From a virus, in the IMG/VR virus record IMGVR_UViG_3300036670_000120, positions 1-21,140 of that record: a DNA stretch of 21,140 nucleotides; one strand, written 5' to 3'. Below are positions 1-9,006 of this stretch, one piece after another. Position 1 is the first letter of the stretch; each line of letters begins with the position of its first letter. The position numbers and the translations under genes were made by a program. Under the pieces are notes generated by a model that saw only the letters and a list, made by a program, of their open reading frames with translations, made no database searches and had not been told where the DNA came from.

Positions 1-389
1 CTCAAGCCTTGGCCAACATTACCGGCGAGGAGACTAAAAACACCTTGACGAGCTTCTCCAAAGGTATTGACGCGTACCTTACGAGCAAGCAGAGTGCATT
101 GGACAACGCTTCACGCGAGCGGATTGCCGGAGCCTCTAACGAGGCAGCCATAACTGCCGCGCAGCTACGCTCCGATGGTAAAGAGCGAGGCTATAGATTA
201 CAAGCGGAACGAGCAGTACAAGCTGCGCTTAAAACCGACTTTGCATTGGCCGCAAAGGTTCGGAATGACAAAACCGGTCAGGTAATGCGAGACCTTATTC
301 GAGACAAGTACAACGAGCTTGGAGGTGGACAAGATAATAGCGGGGACAGTACAATGGACTACACTCTGCAGGGACAACGTATCAAATAG
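1..389 (+). CDS. C-terminal part of an internal virion-like protein (5'-truncated)
   Basis: The reading frame is open from the first base, and the only early start-like codon is a TTG at 9, so the gene most likely begins before the window. The visible part (about 128 residues) is hydrophilic, Ala/Lys/Arg/Glu-rich and predicted helical, with no Cys and no membrane segment. It ends with TAG at 387-389, 29 bases before the giant virion protein. In podovirus-like phages the gene before the largest ejected protein is usually another internal core protein, which fits this composition. I recognise no catalytic motif, so the role is inferred from position and composition only. Confidence 0.6.
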   Translation, partial: QALANITGEETKNTLTSFSKGIDAYLTSKQSALDNASRERIAGASNEAAITAAQLRSDGKERGYRLQAERAVQAALKTDFALAAKVRNDKTGQVMRDLIRDKYNELGGGQDNSGDSTMDYTLQGQRIK

Positions 390-418
390 CCCTGCCAACC
401 CCACGAAAGTGAGACCCC

Positions 419-3400
419 ATGGCGATTATTGCAAGACTGGCGGATGGCCGAAGACTCCGCTTTCCTGATGGCACCGACCCCGCAGTCATCGACCAGACAG
501 TCCAACGCGTAATTGCCGAAAGTAAAACCGCTCAACAGTCAGAGATACCGCAAGAAGACCGTGAAGGTTTCGGTGCTGCTGCTGCAGCGTCCATGGCTCG
601 TATGGAGGGGGAACGGGCTCTCGTCAAAGGTAAGTCTGGCCTAATCAGCGAAGAAGAGGCGATGCGCGTATACAACGCGCAAAAAGCCGAGGCCGATCGG
701 CTCTTTACTCCTACAGACGACACCTTCTCATTTCGCAATCTTAAAGAGCTGGCCGGGGGCTCTCTGCCGTATATGGCGGCCCCAGTTGCTGCAGGTGTTG
801 CGGGCTCAGTTTTAGGTACGCCCGTAGTCGGTATTGGCGCATCGTTTGCCGCCTCTGCTGCGCAGTTCTCTGGCTCCAACTTGGCACGTCAGATCGACGA
901 AGGTAAATCTTTCCAAGAAGCCTCTGGCGCTAAAGCCCTTGCTGGTGCGATTCCTATGGCGGCGTTAGACACGTTTGCACTGGGTAAGATTCCCGGCGTT
1001 CGCCAGATTCTAGGCCGCGCTGGTATTGAGGTGTCTGAAGATGCCGCCGCCGCTATTGCCCGTAAGGGTGTCGCCAATGCCGCAATAGACTACACAACGG
1101 CTACTGGTAAAGCCTTGACATACGAAGGCGCAACTGAAGCCGGACAGCAATTCGTTGAGCGTCTGCAGGCTGGATTAAACATTGCCGACGAATCCGCACG
1201 TGGGGAGTACTTTGAAAGTTTTATTGGCGGGGCTTTACTAGGTGGTGCCATTGCCCCAGCGGGTCGATTCGTAGAACGCCGTAGTGCCCAGCAAGCCATT
1301 GACGCCGAGAAAGAAGTTGGCCAACGAGCGGAAGTAGAAGATCGGATTATTGCTGCGCAAGCTGAGGAGGAGGGCCTCGCCGCCGCAAACGAAGTTGATC
1401 CCGAAACTCCAGTTAACGATTTACTGCGAGAGCGGTCACAGCTACTTATTTCAGGTAACGCCGACTCTATAACTACAGCGCGCATTAGAGCGCTTGAGAA
1501 GGTCATCAAGCCTCAAGTCAAAGGCGATATTGCCACGCTAGAAGAGGACTTGCTTGGCGACTTTGTGCAGCCTCCTGTCGACCAAGAAACTGAGGTAGAC
1601 GACGCACCTACCCTGACTAAAGCGGAAAGCCGTCTTGAACGTCAAGGGGCACTAGATGCCGGACAGATAGAGTTACCCCTACGTCGCACACCGGCAGGAC
1701 AACCAACAACTACTCCTATTCCCGGGCCTGTGCCTGAAGGAACGCTATCCCTGCAAGACATTATGGACACAAATGTCCCGATGAAAACCTCAAAGGGCTG
1801 GTTCGAGGAGAACGTAGTAGGGAAAACCCTAGAAGAAGTGCAGGCGCTGGTTACTGCGGACCCAACCTTGATTGACAATAAAGGACAGCGGGCCAAAGTA
1901 CTGCGTGAGATACTAGCACCTAAACCACCCGCATTTGAAGAGGCTCCACGTGACACTATCCTTGCAGAACCGGGACCTACCGATGGACCCACAGTTACCG
2001 AACCTGCCGTTCTTGAGCGATCAGGAGACGAGCCAAGCTTGGGCCTACCTGACGTCGTCGCCTCCGATGCCGAAACCACCGCAGAACCTGCAGCACCTGA
2101 ACAGCCGGGAGTGGTCGGTACTGGATTACCTGCTGGAGATGGAACTACTCCACCTAAGCGAAGCCGTGCACGTGCACTAAAACCTGTTCGAGCCGCCGAA
2201 GTACCTGTAGGAGCGGAGCTTACTAAATGGCGTAATACCAGCTCTGACGCAAACGCTCCCGGCGCACTGGTTGGCAATGCCGAGGTAGAGGCGTTCCTGC
2301 ATGCTATAGACACGCAAGATGCTGCCGGTGCGCAGATAGCCATTGACGATATAGCGCGAGTTCTACGTAGCCTGCCCGCAACGGGTAAGCAAGCTGCCCG
2401 CAGGTTTGTTAAGTACATGAATAAGCAGACGGATGGCGGCTTTGACGGCCCGTTAGATGCTGCGTTTACCCGTATTAGGGAAATCCCTAGCGGCTCTGGC
2501 GTTAACAAGGATTACCTTGAGCCTGTGCGCATTACCAAGGGTAACCAAGTCGTGCGGGGTAGTCAGCGTTTACTTGTCCCCATGAACGATGCGGCTGCTA
2601 GAGAGTATTTCTCGGAACGCAGGCTCGGCGAAACAGCGAGCGCGCTGGACACAATAGATGAGGCCGCACCGACAACCGCAACACCTCAAGCCGGTCAGCA
2701 GGAATTAGACTTCACTGCTACGCAACCCGAGCCCGAAGTACTCAGCCTTGGCAAAACTCCGGACCTGACTCAAAACATACCGGCAGTTGCACAAGGCGAA
2801 CTAAGCCCGGGGTCTACCTCTACCACGACAATCGAACGCGCCGGTAAGACAACTACAACCTCAAAAACCACACCCAAGAAAACCACACCTAAGAAAGCCA
2901 CACCTAAGAAAGAGGAGCCCAAAAAAGAGGAGTCTGAGAAATCTACGGCAGACTCCGTCGCGTCATTTAAACAGACAGTGAAAGACAGTGAGCTTAATCG
3001 CGTGCCGCCCGGCCCAATTAGACGCGCTGTAAACATGATGTTTGAGGCTTTTGAAGACACCGCAGGAATTGACTTTGTAGATAAGATTCGCACGTTGACT
3101 GTTGATGCTGGGGCTTCCGCGGAGCGACGCTTAAATGTGTTGTTTGGCGGCGCTGTTCGCTCAGCCAAAGGCATCATCAGCCCAATGGGGTTGTACCGCC
3201 AATCGCAAGATAGCAGTAAGCTCTTGACGGATTGGTTTATTGACGGCGCGCTTAAAAAAGAAGAGTTAACCAACCTCTACAGCACTGTTAAAGGTAAAAG
3301 CTCAATGAAAGCAGTGCTGGACATGGTCCAAGCATGGGGTAAGGCTAACGGCCTTGAGTTTAAAGATGCGTACAACACGCTTTCTAAAGTGCTTGAAGCC

Positions 3401-5629
3401 AAGCGTCTGGACTCGCTGCGCGAGGAAAACAAAAGCATTGCGGACCCTACGGAGAGGTACGGGATTAACCCACTCTCAATGGAGCGCTTGAAGAAAGACA
3501 ACATTAGTGTAAATCAGCAGATAGACGAGGCGCTGGAGTTTGCCAAGATACATAAAAAAGAAGTTGATGCAATTCAAGACGCCATGGACGGTATTCGTTT
3601 TGACCTAATCGACGGCATGGTATCTACTGGCCGGTTAACTGCGGTGGACGGTGTTAAATGGAAAAAGAACTCAAACTACATTCCGTTTGACCGTATGCAA
3701 GAGTATGAAACTGCGTTCCGCACGCAAAAACGTACCGGTAAAGGTATCTCTCAAGCTGGCAAGCTGCCCAAGTTTCTCGGCTCAGACACGCGCGAAGTTG
3801 CCAACACCTTTGACAACTTTGTAAAGACTTCTGGGTGGATGATTGAGCAGACTCTAAAACAAGACGCTAACCTTTCTACACTCAAGATGCTGGAGCGTTT
3901 GGGTCAAGCTACTCGTCACAAACTTAAAGGCACCATATCAGACACAAAACTAGTGCCCGCATTTGACAAGGGTGAGCAGGTCTACTACGAGATGCCTTCT
4001 CGCTGGGATGTCTTGGCGTTTAAAGACCTTTCGCCGCCAAAAGGTGCGATTGTCAACTTCCTGTCCACTTTCTCTAACCTCTTACGTACAACTATTACGT
4101 CTCTGCCACCATTTGCGGTTCGTCAGCTTGTGAACGACATCCAACGGGGCTACGTTACATCCGGTCTTGAGCAACCATTAAAAATAGTGGGCCCCGCGCT
4201 GCGCAACTTTATAGTAATTAGCAAGGCCGAGCTAATGGGCAAGCGTCACCCGTCCGTACGTGAGTTTGGGCAAACGGGCGTTATTGGTGATTTCGACCTT
4301 AACACGCGTGACCCCATGGCCTCTATTCTGTATGACCTTGGCTACCAATCACGTGGAAAAGTAAAGGGCCTGTTAAGCCGGTTAGAGGGTATTACCCGTG
4401 CGTCTGACTTGGCGGTGCGTAAGGCGATTTACGACCAAACCATGGTTGAGAAGCAGGACGTACTGCTGGCTACTACTCGGTCTCGCGAGTTTATTAACTT
4501 CCGTAGGCGTGGGGCTAGTACTGTGCTGCCTGCCCTATCAAGCACCATTCCGTTCTTTAACGCTTACCTGCAAGGTATGGACGTGCTACTTCGCGCCGCC
4601 ACTGGTAAATCTGCAGCCGCCGGGCTAGATAAATCCGCCGCAAAAAAGATATTCTATACAAAGGTAACGCAGATGGCTGCGTTCTCAGCGCTGTACGCCA
4701 TCATGTCTTCTGGGGAAGACTACTACGACGAGGCGGGTCTACAAGTTCGCCACAACAACTGGATGTTACCCGGCGGGATCAAGTTTCCAGTGCCAGAAGA
4801 ATTGGGCGCAATCTTCAAGGTGCCTGCGGAGATGTTGGTCGAGTACTTCCAACGTAACGGCACGAACGAAGAGATGAAAGCCGCAGACGCAACCTTTACC
4901 GCACTGAAGTATGCGTTTGCTCAGTACTCTCCAGTAGGCGGACGCATGACCCCAATTCCTGCCGCTCTCAAGCCAGTCATTGAAGCGGTTACAAACTACT
5001 CGTTCTTTACCGGGCGCGAACTGGAGGGTGTCTACCAACGCGGTCAACTCCTACCATCACAGCGCACACGTGGTAACACCAGCGAGCTGGCACAGGCAAT
5101 ATCAAAGTTCACGGAGTCTTTGCTCGGCGAAAACAACGCCATCTCTCCCATCATGATCGACAACACACTACAGGGCTACTTCGGCTCAGTTGCCGGTATG
5201 GTCACGATGGGTACTGACCAGTTGATAAACCCCGACCGTATGGACCGCCCACTGCAGAAGTACTGGATGCTGAGTAACTTTCTATATGACCCAATTGGCA
5301 GTCGCCGCTTGGACGAATTCTATGAGTTGCGCAGCAAGACGTTTGGCGTAAAAGGTACGCTGGAAAAACTATCCAAGGAAGACCCCGATGCCGCATTAAA
5401 GTTTGCGAACGAGCACATAAACGAACTGGCGCTTGCGCAGGGTATCGGCTCGGCACTGGCGCAACTCTCCGACACGCGTAAGTACAAGAACTACTTGAAC
5501 TCAAATATGGCGGCCCAGTCACTGGACCAAGAGGAGCGTGCGACCGGTATGGAAGAGACTCGCCGTATAGAGAAGGAGCTGGTAGGTTGGCTACGTGAAG
5601 TTCAATCGGATATGAACAAGGCTAAGTAA
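419..5629 (+). CDS. Giant internal virion protein, LPD38-like C-terminal region
   Basis: This 1736-residue protein is probably packaged in the capsid or ejected with the DNA. Residues 1-35 carry the short DGRRLRFPDGT element often seen at the N-terminus of large phage virion proteins. Residues about 115-180 are Gly/Ala-rich and hydrophobic, perhaps membrane-interacting. Residues about 330-800 are low-complexity, rich in Pro, Glu and Thr. A Lys-rich linker with repeated TPKK units lies at about 812-840. From about 860 to the end it is a long helical region; about 1210-1630 resembles the large polyvalent protein domain LPD38 of podovirus core proteins (recognised by eye). The ATG at 419 follows GAAAGTGAG, a weak ribosome binding site. 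No lysozyme or peptidase motif was found. The end overlaps the convergent minus-strand gene by 8 bases. Confidence 0.8.
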   Translation: MAIIARLADGRRLRFPDGTDPAVIDQTVQRVIAESKTAQQSEIPQEDREGFGAAAAASMARMEGERALVKGKSGLISEEEAMRVYNAQKAEADRLFTPTDDTFSFRNLKELAGGSLPYMAAPVAAGVAGSVLGTPVVGIGASFAASAAQFSGSNLARQIDEGKSFQEASGAKALAGAIPMAALDTFALGKIPGVRQILGRAGIEVSEDAAAAIARKGVANAAIDYTTATGKALTYEGATEAGQQFVERLQAGLNIADESARGEYFESFIGGALLGGAIAPAGRFVERRSAQQAIDAEKEVGQRAEVEDRIIAAQAEEEGLAAANEVDPETPVNDLLRERSQLLISGNADSITTARIRALEKVIKPQVKGDIATLEEDLLGDFVQPPVDQETEVDDAPTLTKAESRLERQGALDAGQIELPLRRTPAGQPTTTPIPGPVPEGTLSLQDIMDTNVPMKTSKGWFEENVVGKTLEEVQALVTADPTLIDNKGQRAKVLREILAPKPPAFEEAPRDTILAEPGPTDGPTVTEPAVLERSGDEPSLGLPDVVASDAETTAEPAAPEQPGVVGTGLPAGDGTTPPKRSRARALKPVRAAEVPVGAELTKWRNTSSDANAPGALVGNAEVEAFLHAIDTQDAAGAQIAIDDIARVLRSLPATGKQAARRFVKYMNKQTDGGFDGPLDAAFTRIREIPSGSGVNKDYLEPVRITKGNQVVRGSQRLLVPMNDAAAREYFSERRLGETASALDTIDEAAPTTATPQAGQQELDFTATQPEPEVLSLGKTPDLTQNIPAVAQGELSPGSTSTTTIERAGKTTTTSKTTPKKTTPKKATPKKEEPKKEESEKSTADSVASFKQTVKDSELNRVPPGPIRRAVNMMFEAFEDTAGIDFVDKIRTLTVDAGASAERRLNVLFGGAVRSAKGIISPMGLYRQSQDSSKLLTDWFIDGALKKEELTNLYSTVKGKSSMKAVLDMVQAWGKANGLEFKDAYNTLSKVLEAKRLDSLREENKSIADPTERYGINPLSMERLKKDNISVNQQIDEALEFAKIHKKEVDAIQDAMDGIRFDLIDGMVSTGRLTAVDGVKWKKNSNYIPFDRMQEYETAFRTQKRTGKGISQAGKLPKFLGSDTREVANTFDNFVKTSGWMIEQTLKQDANLSTLKMLERLGQATRHKLKGTISDTKLVPAFDKGEQVYYEMPSRWDVLAFKDLSPPKGAIVNFLSTFSNLLRTTITSLPPFAVRQLVNDIQRGYVTSGLEQPLKIVGPALRNFIVISKAELMGKRHPSVREFGQTGVIGDFDLNTRDPMASILYDLGYQSRGKVKGLLSRLEGITRASDLAVRKAIYDQTMVEKQDVLLATTRSREFINFRRRGASTVLPALSSTIPFFNAYLQGMDVLLRAATGKSAAAGLDKSAAKKIFYTKVTQMAAFSALYAIMSSGEDYYDEAGLQVRHNNWMLPGGIKFPVPEELGAIFKVPAEMLVEYFQRNGTNEEMKAADATFTALKYAFAQYSPVGGRMTPIPAALKPVIEAVTNYSFFTGRELEGVYQRGQLLPSQRTRGNTSELAQAISKFTESLLGENNAISPIMIDNTLQGYFGSVAGMVTMGTDQLINPDRMDRPLQKYWMLSNFLYDPIGSRRLDEFYELRSKTFGVKGTLEKLSKEDPDAALKFANEHINELALAQGIGSALAQLSDTRKYKNYLNSNMAAQSLDQEERATGMEETRRIEKELVGWLREVQSDMNKAK

Positions 5630-5900
5630 CTCGCCAGACGCGCACACCATAGAGTCCGTACTCGCAACGATTGCGGGTCTCTATGCGTATGCGTAGCCAT
5701 CTAGTGTACGGACGTAATGCCTTGTGTATGTCCCCTGCCTGCGCCGTTGTAGGTAAGAAAAAGGACGAGCCTTGTGTCAGCCTGTCCCACATTATGTAGA
5801 AGGTTACCCCTAGAAACGGGAACACGTTAATGTCCTCGCTCGGGATAGCTGGCTTCTTAAAGGGCTTGGTCTTCGTTAAACGCCGTCGATTCGATGCCAA
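5622..5900 (-). CDS. Small conserved phage protein closing the replication operon
   Basis: A 92-residue basic protein starting inside the 3' end of the primase-helicase gene (44-base overlap), so probably translationally coupled to it. The N-terminal 20 residues are Lys/Arg-rich (RRRLTKTKPFKK). The rest contains SFFLPTT, then a basic helix, and ends in YGVRVWRVT. I have an impression of small phage proteins with the same pattern (a G-S-F-F-hP segment followed by a GVRVWR tail) but know no function. The overlap with the upstream gene, the fit to the convergent gap and the protein-like composition support it as real. It is the last gene of the minus-strand block and overlaps the end of the plus-strand giant gene by 8 bases. 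Confidence 0.7.
   Translation of the reverse strand: MASNRRRLTKTKPFKKPAIPSEDINVFPFLGVTFYIMWDRLTQGSSFFLPTTAQAGDIHKALRPYTRWLRIRIETRNRCEYGLYGVRVWRVT
5649..5684. other. Imperfect hairpin at the convergent gene junction
   Basis: ATAGAG (5649-5654) pairs with CTCTAT (5679-5684), and inside it CGCAA (5663-5667) pairs with TTGCG (5671-5675) around a 3-base loop, with an asymmetric internal loop between the stems. It lies inside the coding end of the 92-residue minus-strand gene, just after the plus-strand stop. No T-tract follows on either strand, so it is not a standard terminator. It may be chance or may slow converging polymerases. Confidence 0.2.
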
Positions 5901-8703
5901 TTAGTGCTCCGTCAAAAATGTAACATCTCACGGGGATACCGCTCATGCTGCCTAGCGCTCCTGCACCAAGACGAGTCAGGTGCGACTTGCCCTCATGCTT
6001 GAGGTAGTTCAGCTTGGTCAGGTTCGCTATTGCACGCTTAACATCCACTGAGCGGCTTGAGAAGAACTTGCGAAACTCCGCCACCGGGATAGCCAACTCA
6101 TTACTTGCGGGGTCATACCGCATCTTCAGCTCGCCCTTGGGCATCATGGCTGGTCTTTGCGGCGCGCCGCCTGCTGCGGAATACGGTGCTACCAATGCGT
6201 TGTTAATATTCGCATGGATAAACTGAGCCAACGTCTCACGTGCTACCGCCACAGGGTCGCTTACATCGGTACTGTGAACCAACTTACGCTGGGCAATCTC
6301 CACCTGCATGTACTGGTAGACACGCTTGATGTCGATGTTGTGCAGACCCAACCGCTGTGAGATGAGCGCGCCAGTAAAGCAAATCGTCAGTAAGCATGAG
6401 TAGAAACGGTCACGCTGGTCTAGCTTAAACTCACGGTCAACCTTCTTCTGCATGTCGGCCATCATCTCCATCACTTTGTCCATATTCTGGATGATGTAGT
6501 CAATATAGACAGGGCCAGCCACGCCGTAGTTCGTGCTCAGCTTAGAGAACACTGCGTCTATTTCTTCTTTGCTAGCGCCCATATACACGGGTACATCCAA
6601 CTGCAACACACGGCGCAACTCACCATCAGACATATTCTTGTTCTGCATCAGCATGTCGATTACTGACGAGTTAGAAGAGGTGATAGTAATGTTGCACCAA
6701 GTGGTGGTGTTCTGACGCAGGGTGTTGGACTGCGCGTTCATACGGTTCTTACCGCGCCCATCCGTCACACCATAGGCCATGGCCGAAACCATCTCGGGCG
6801 TGTCGTTACTAATCTCGTCAATACAGGCCACGATGCTATTCAGCATGCCGACCAAGTGGTTCTTAGATGCCGCTGTATCAATTGGACGAATCAACAGTTC
6901 ATCAGCCGCGCCGAAAATTGAATTCGCTACCATCTGTGCCGTTGATTTACCAGCGCCGGACTCTGCGTTGTACAGGTGAACTAGAACGCCTTTAACGACT
7001 GGGTGATTCAACAGCTTCAACAAGGGTGAGCCAAACCCACAGAACAACGTGAACGCATGCGCCTCTAGTCCAACTCGGTCGTAGAAGTTAGCAATGGTTT
7101 TCCATTCTTCTAGGGTACCGGTTGGCTTGAACGCTGCTGCCATCTGTCTCGTTCCACTTGCGGGGGGAGCCAGTTTTGTACCGCTTGCGGTGTACTCAAG
7201 GTCGCCAACAACAAACCCAAGTTTGTCAGAAGTCCAACCCATCTGATGACGAGTCCGGTTAGCCGCGTATTGTGACTGCAAGCGGCGCAATGATGATGCA
7301 AAGTAGGCCATAAGCTCTTGAGTATGTTTTCCATAAGTAATAACACCGTTGCGCACTAGCAAGTCACGCAAGGTGTCAGGTTTCATAATGTCTTTGACGG
7401 AACTGTAGAACCGACGTAAACCGTCCTTGCGCATGTGCAGGTTGATGCCTACCATCTCGCCTTCGCCGTCCCCGTTATTGTCCGAGTCGTAAAACCGTTC
7501 AGTTAGATACAAGTCGTCTCGGTATATTTCAACCTCCGTCTCGGTCTCGCCGTCAGCGGCTTTAATCTTCTTGAACACACCACCGTTCACACCGCGAAAA
7601 TATGGGTGGCCGTACGATGGGACGCTAATCTCTCTAGACGCGTGGTCCTCGTCTTCTGGTGCGGCAATAGTGTATTCGCCTTCCTCAGTGAGCGGGGCTT
7701 CAGCAACAGTCTTACCCAACATCAAAGGCGTACTGACGGTCTGCTTACAGCCCTCACACCCAGCGCCGTAGTTCTCTTTGTACCAGCTACACAGGTACGG
7801 ACCTTTGGTCTCCGCGGCTTTATCTTCCGTGGTCGTTGGCTCGTAGTCTGGGTGCGGACTAGACAACTTGTGAATAGCAATTACACGGTCAGAGCAACGC
7901 GTAGCGATAGACAACGCGGCACGCCACAACGGCTCCTCTAGCGTAGCTGACTCACGCAGTGCCCGGTCGATCTGCGCACAGCCATTACCTTTCAGGCTGA
8001 GCTTGGCCAACTTCTTAAATGAACACTCAGGGTAGTCCCCAGCCAGTTCGCGTGATGTGGCATCCATGCCGAACATCTTTGCTGCGGATAAATCCACAGG
8101 CGGCGTAGGCAGGAGGCCTAACATTGTCTCGACATCTACAGGCTGACCCTGTGAAATGATTTGTACCGGACGGCTCTGGCCGTTCTTAAAATTAGCAGTG
8201 CCCGGCAAACGCAAAATACGAGCCGCGTCTGTAGTCACAGAAGGGTCGGCGTGCAAAGCTTGGGTGCTACATAACTGTTTCAGGGAACGGGCCATAGGCT
8301 TCCATTCTTCAACAGTCACATCGCGAGTCAGCGGCCAATATACGTGCAGGCCGCCACCAGAATTTACAAGAGTAGGCGTGGGTAATCCCGTTGCCGTAAT
8401 AAATGCAGAGAGCGCTTTAGCGCCGTCCGCTTGGTCGATGTAGTCTTTCTTAGGTCCGCAATCAATATCAAGGAACAAAGCGCGAAGGAACTGGACATTG
8501 GGTACTTTACGCATGCCTTGGTCATCATAAGATGCCATTGCAAAATACGCGTCTACACCCGTAGAGTTATGCCCGTCCGCAACCGCCTCGACTTCCTCAA
8601 GGGAATCGTGAAACGTCTGGTGAACCACACCACCGCGAATACCAACGGCGCAATACCTGCCACTCGTAGGTAAGATGGAGCGAAGAAAATCTGTCACATG
8701 CAC
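5857..8703 (-). CDS. AEP-type primase fused to DUF927 helicase
   Basis: A primase-helicase of 948 residues that would prime and unwind DNA at the phage fork. The N-terminal 200 residues form an archaeo-eukaryotic primase core: LFLDIDCG with metal-binding D79 and D81, then SGGGLHVYW (115-123) with His120, then DPSVTTDAARILRLPGTAN (153-171). Cysteines at 305, 316 and 319 could bind zinc. Residues about 350-700 match a DUF927-type helicase: Walker A ESGAGKST (581-588), Walker B IVACIDE (624-630) and a sensor-like NITITSSN near 671. The C-terminal 130 residues look like a winged helix. The start is GTG at 8703, or GTG at 8697, which sits better relative to AAGAG. The gene follows a small HTH gene after a 54-base gap with a strong hairpin. 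The family role is established; the phage role is inferred. Confidence 0.88.
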   Translation of the reverse strand: MHVTDFLRSILPTSGRYCAVGIRGGVVHQTFHDSLEEVEAVADGHNSTGVDAYFAMASYDDQGMRKVPNVQFLRALFLDIDCGPKKDYIDQADGAKALSAFITATGLPTPTLVNSGGGLHVYWPLTRDVTVEEWKPMARSLKQLCSTQALHADPSVTTDAARILRLPGTANFKNGQSRPVQIISQGQPVDVETMLGLLPTPPVDLSAAKMFGMDATSRELAGDYPECSFKKLAKLSLKGNGCAQIDRALRESATLEEPLWRAALSIATRCSDRVIAIHKLSSPHPDYEPTTTEDKAAETKGPYLCSWYKENYGAGCEGCKQTVSTPLMLGKTVAEAPLTEEGEYTIAAPEDEDHASREISVPSYGHPYFRGVNGGVFKKIKAADGETETEVEIYRDDLYLTERFYDSDNNGDGEGEMVGINLHMRKDGLRRFYSSVKDIMKPDTLRDLLVRNGVITYGKHTQELMAYFASSLRRLQSQYAANRTRHQMGWTSDKLGFVVGDLEYTASGTKLAPPASGTRQMAAAFKPTGTLEEWKTIANFYDRVGLEAHAFTLFCGFGSPLLKLLNHPVVKGVLVHLYNAESGAGKSTAQMVANSIFGAADELLIRPIDTAASKNHLVGMLNSIVACIDEISNDTPEMVSAMAYGVTDGRGKNRMNAQSNTLRQNTTTWCNITITSSNSSVIDMLMQNKNMSDGELRRVLQLDVPVYMGASKEEIDAVFSKLSTNYGVAGPVYIDYIIQNMDKVMEMMADMQKKVDREFKLDQRDRFYSCLLTICFTGALISQRLGLHNIDIKRVYQYMQVEIAQRKLVHSTDVSDPVAVARETLAQFIHANINNALVAPYSAAGGAPQRPAMMPKGELKMRYDPASNELAIPVAEFRKFFSSRSVDVKRAIANLTKLNYLKHEGKSHLTRLGAGALGSMSGIPVRCYIFDGALIGIESTAFNEDQAL

Positions 8704-8723
8704 TCTTTCAGAAAAGAGGATAG

Positions 8724-8748
8724 AAGGGTGGCACTAGGTGCCACCCTT
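8724..8748 (-). terminator. Perfect 11-bp hairpin between HTH and primase genes
   Basis: AAGGGTGGCAC (8724-8734) and its exact complement at 8738-8748 flank a 3-base loop. On the minus-strand transcript the stem is followed by CTATCC and only then CTCTTTTC, so the U-run is displaced by several bases. It may be a weak terminator or attenuator, or an RNA processing or stabilising hairpin separating the early genes from the primase gene. The stem is certain; the function is inferred. Confidence 0.55.
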
Positions 8749-8757
8749 TGGACGACA

Positions 8758-9006
8758 TCACTTGTAGTATCGGGAAACGAATTTCTCAATAGCCGCAAGG
8801 TGAAGACGTGAGCGTGGAGCGGAACTACCGGTCAGCCAGTTGTACACGGTCGCCCGAGTAACACCCAACTTATCTGCTACGAACATCACAGGATATTCTT
8901 TTAGTAGAAGTAGCGCCGCCAAGGTTTTTACGGGCTCGGTAAGAGCCGCACGTTCCACACGCCGCAAGAAGTGGACGCTATGTCCACGCCCAGCATCAAT
9001 CTTCAT
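8758..9006 (-). CDS. Small helix-turn-helix DNA-binding protein
   Basis: An 82-residue protein with a clear helix-turn-helix around residues 40-65: MFVADKLGVTRATVYNWLTG. The second helix (RATVYNWL) is typical of Cro/C1- or XRE-like recognition helices. The ATG at 9006 lies inside the last codons of the ssDNA-binding-like gene, an 11-base overlap, so translation is probably coupled. It has no extra domain, so it would act as a small repressor, activator or DNA-organising protein. A strong hairpin follows directly, then the primase-helicase gene, so it could regulate its own operon. Its operator is not evident. Confidence 0.8.
   Translation of the reverse strand: MKIDAGRGHSVHFLRRVERAALTEPVKTLAALLLLKEYPVMFVADKLGVTRATVYNWLTGSSAPRSRLHLAAIEKFVSRYYK

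Noticed and set aside
1642-2508. Long minus-strand open frame (288 codons) opposite the giant virion gene
   Set aside because: Its composition (Ser/Ala/Gly/Pro-rich) mirrors the opposite coding strand, it has no ribosome binding site, and it lies wholly inside a well-supported gene.
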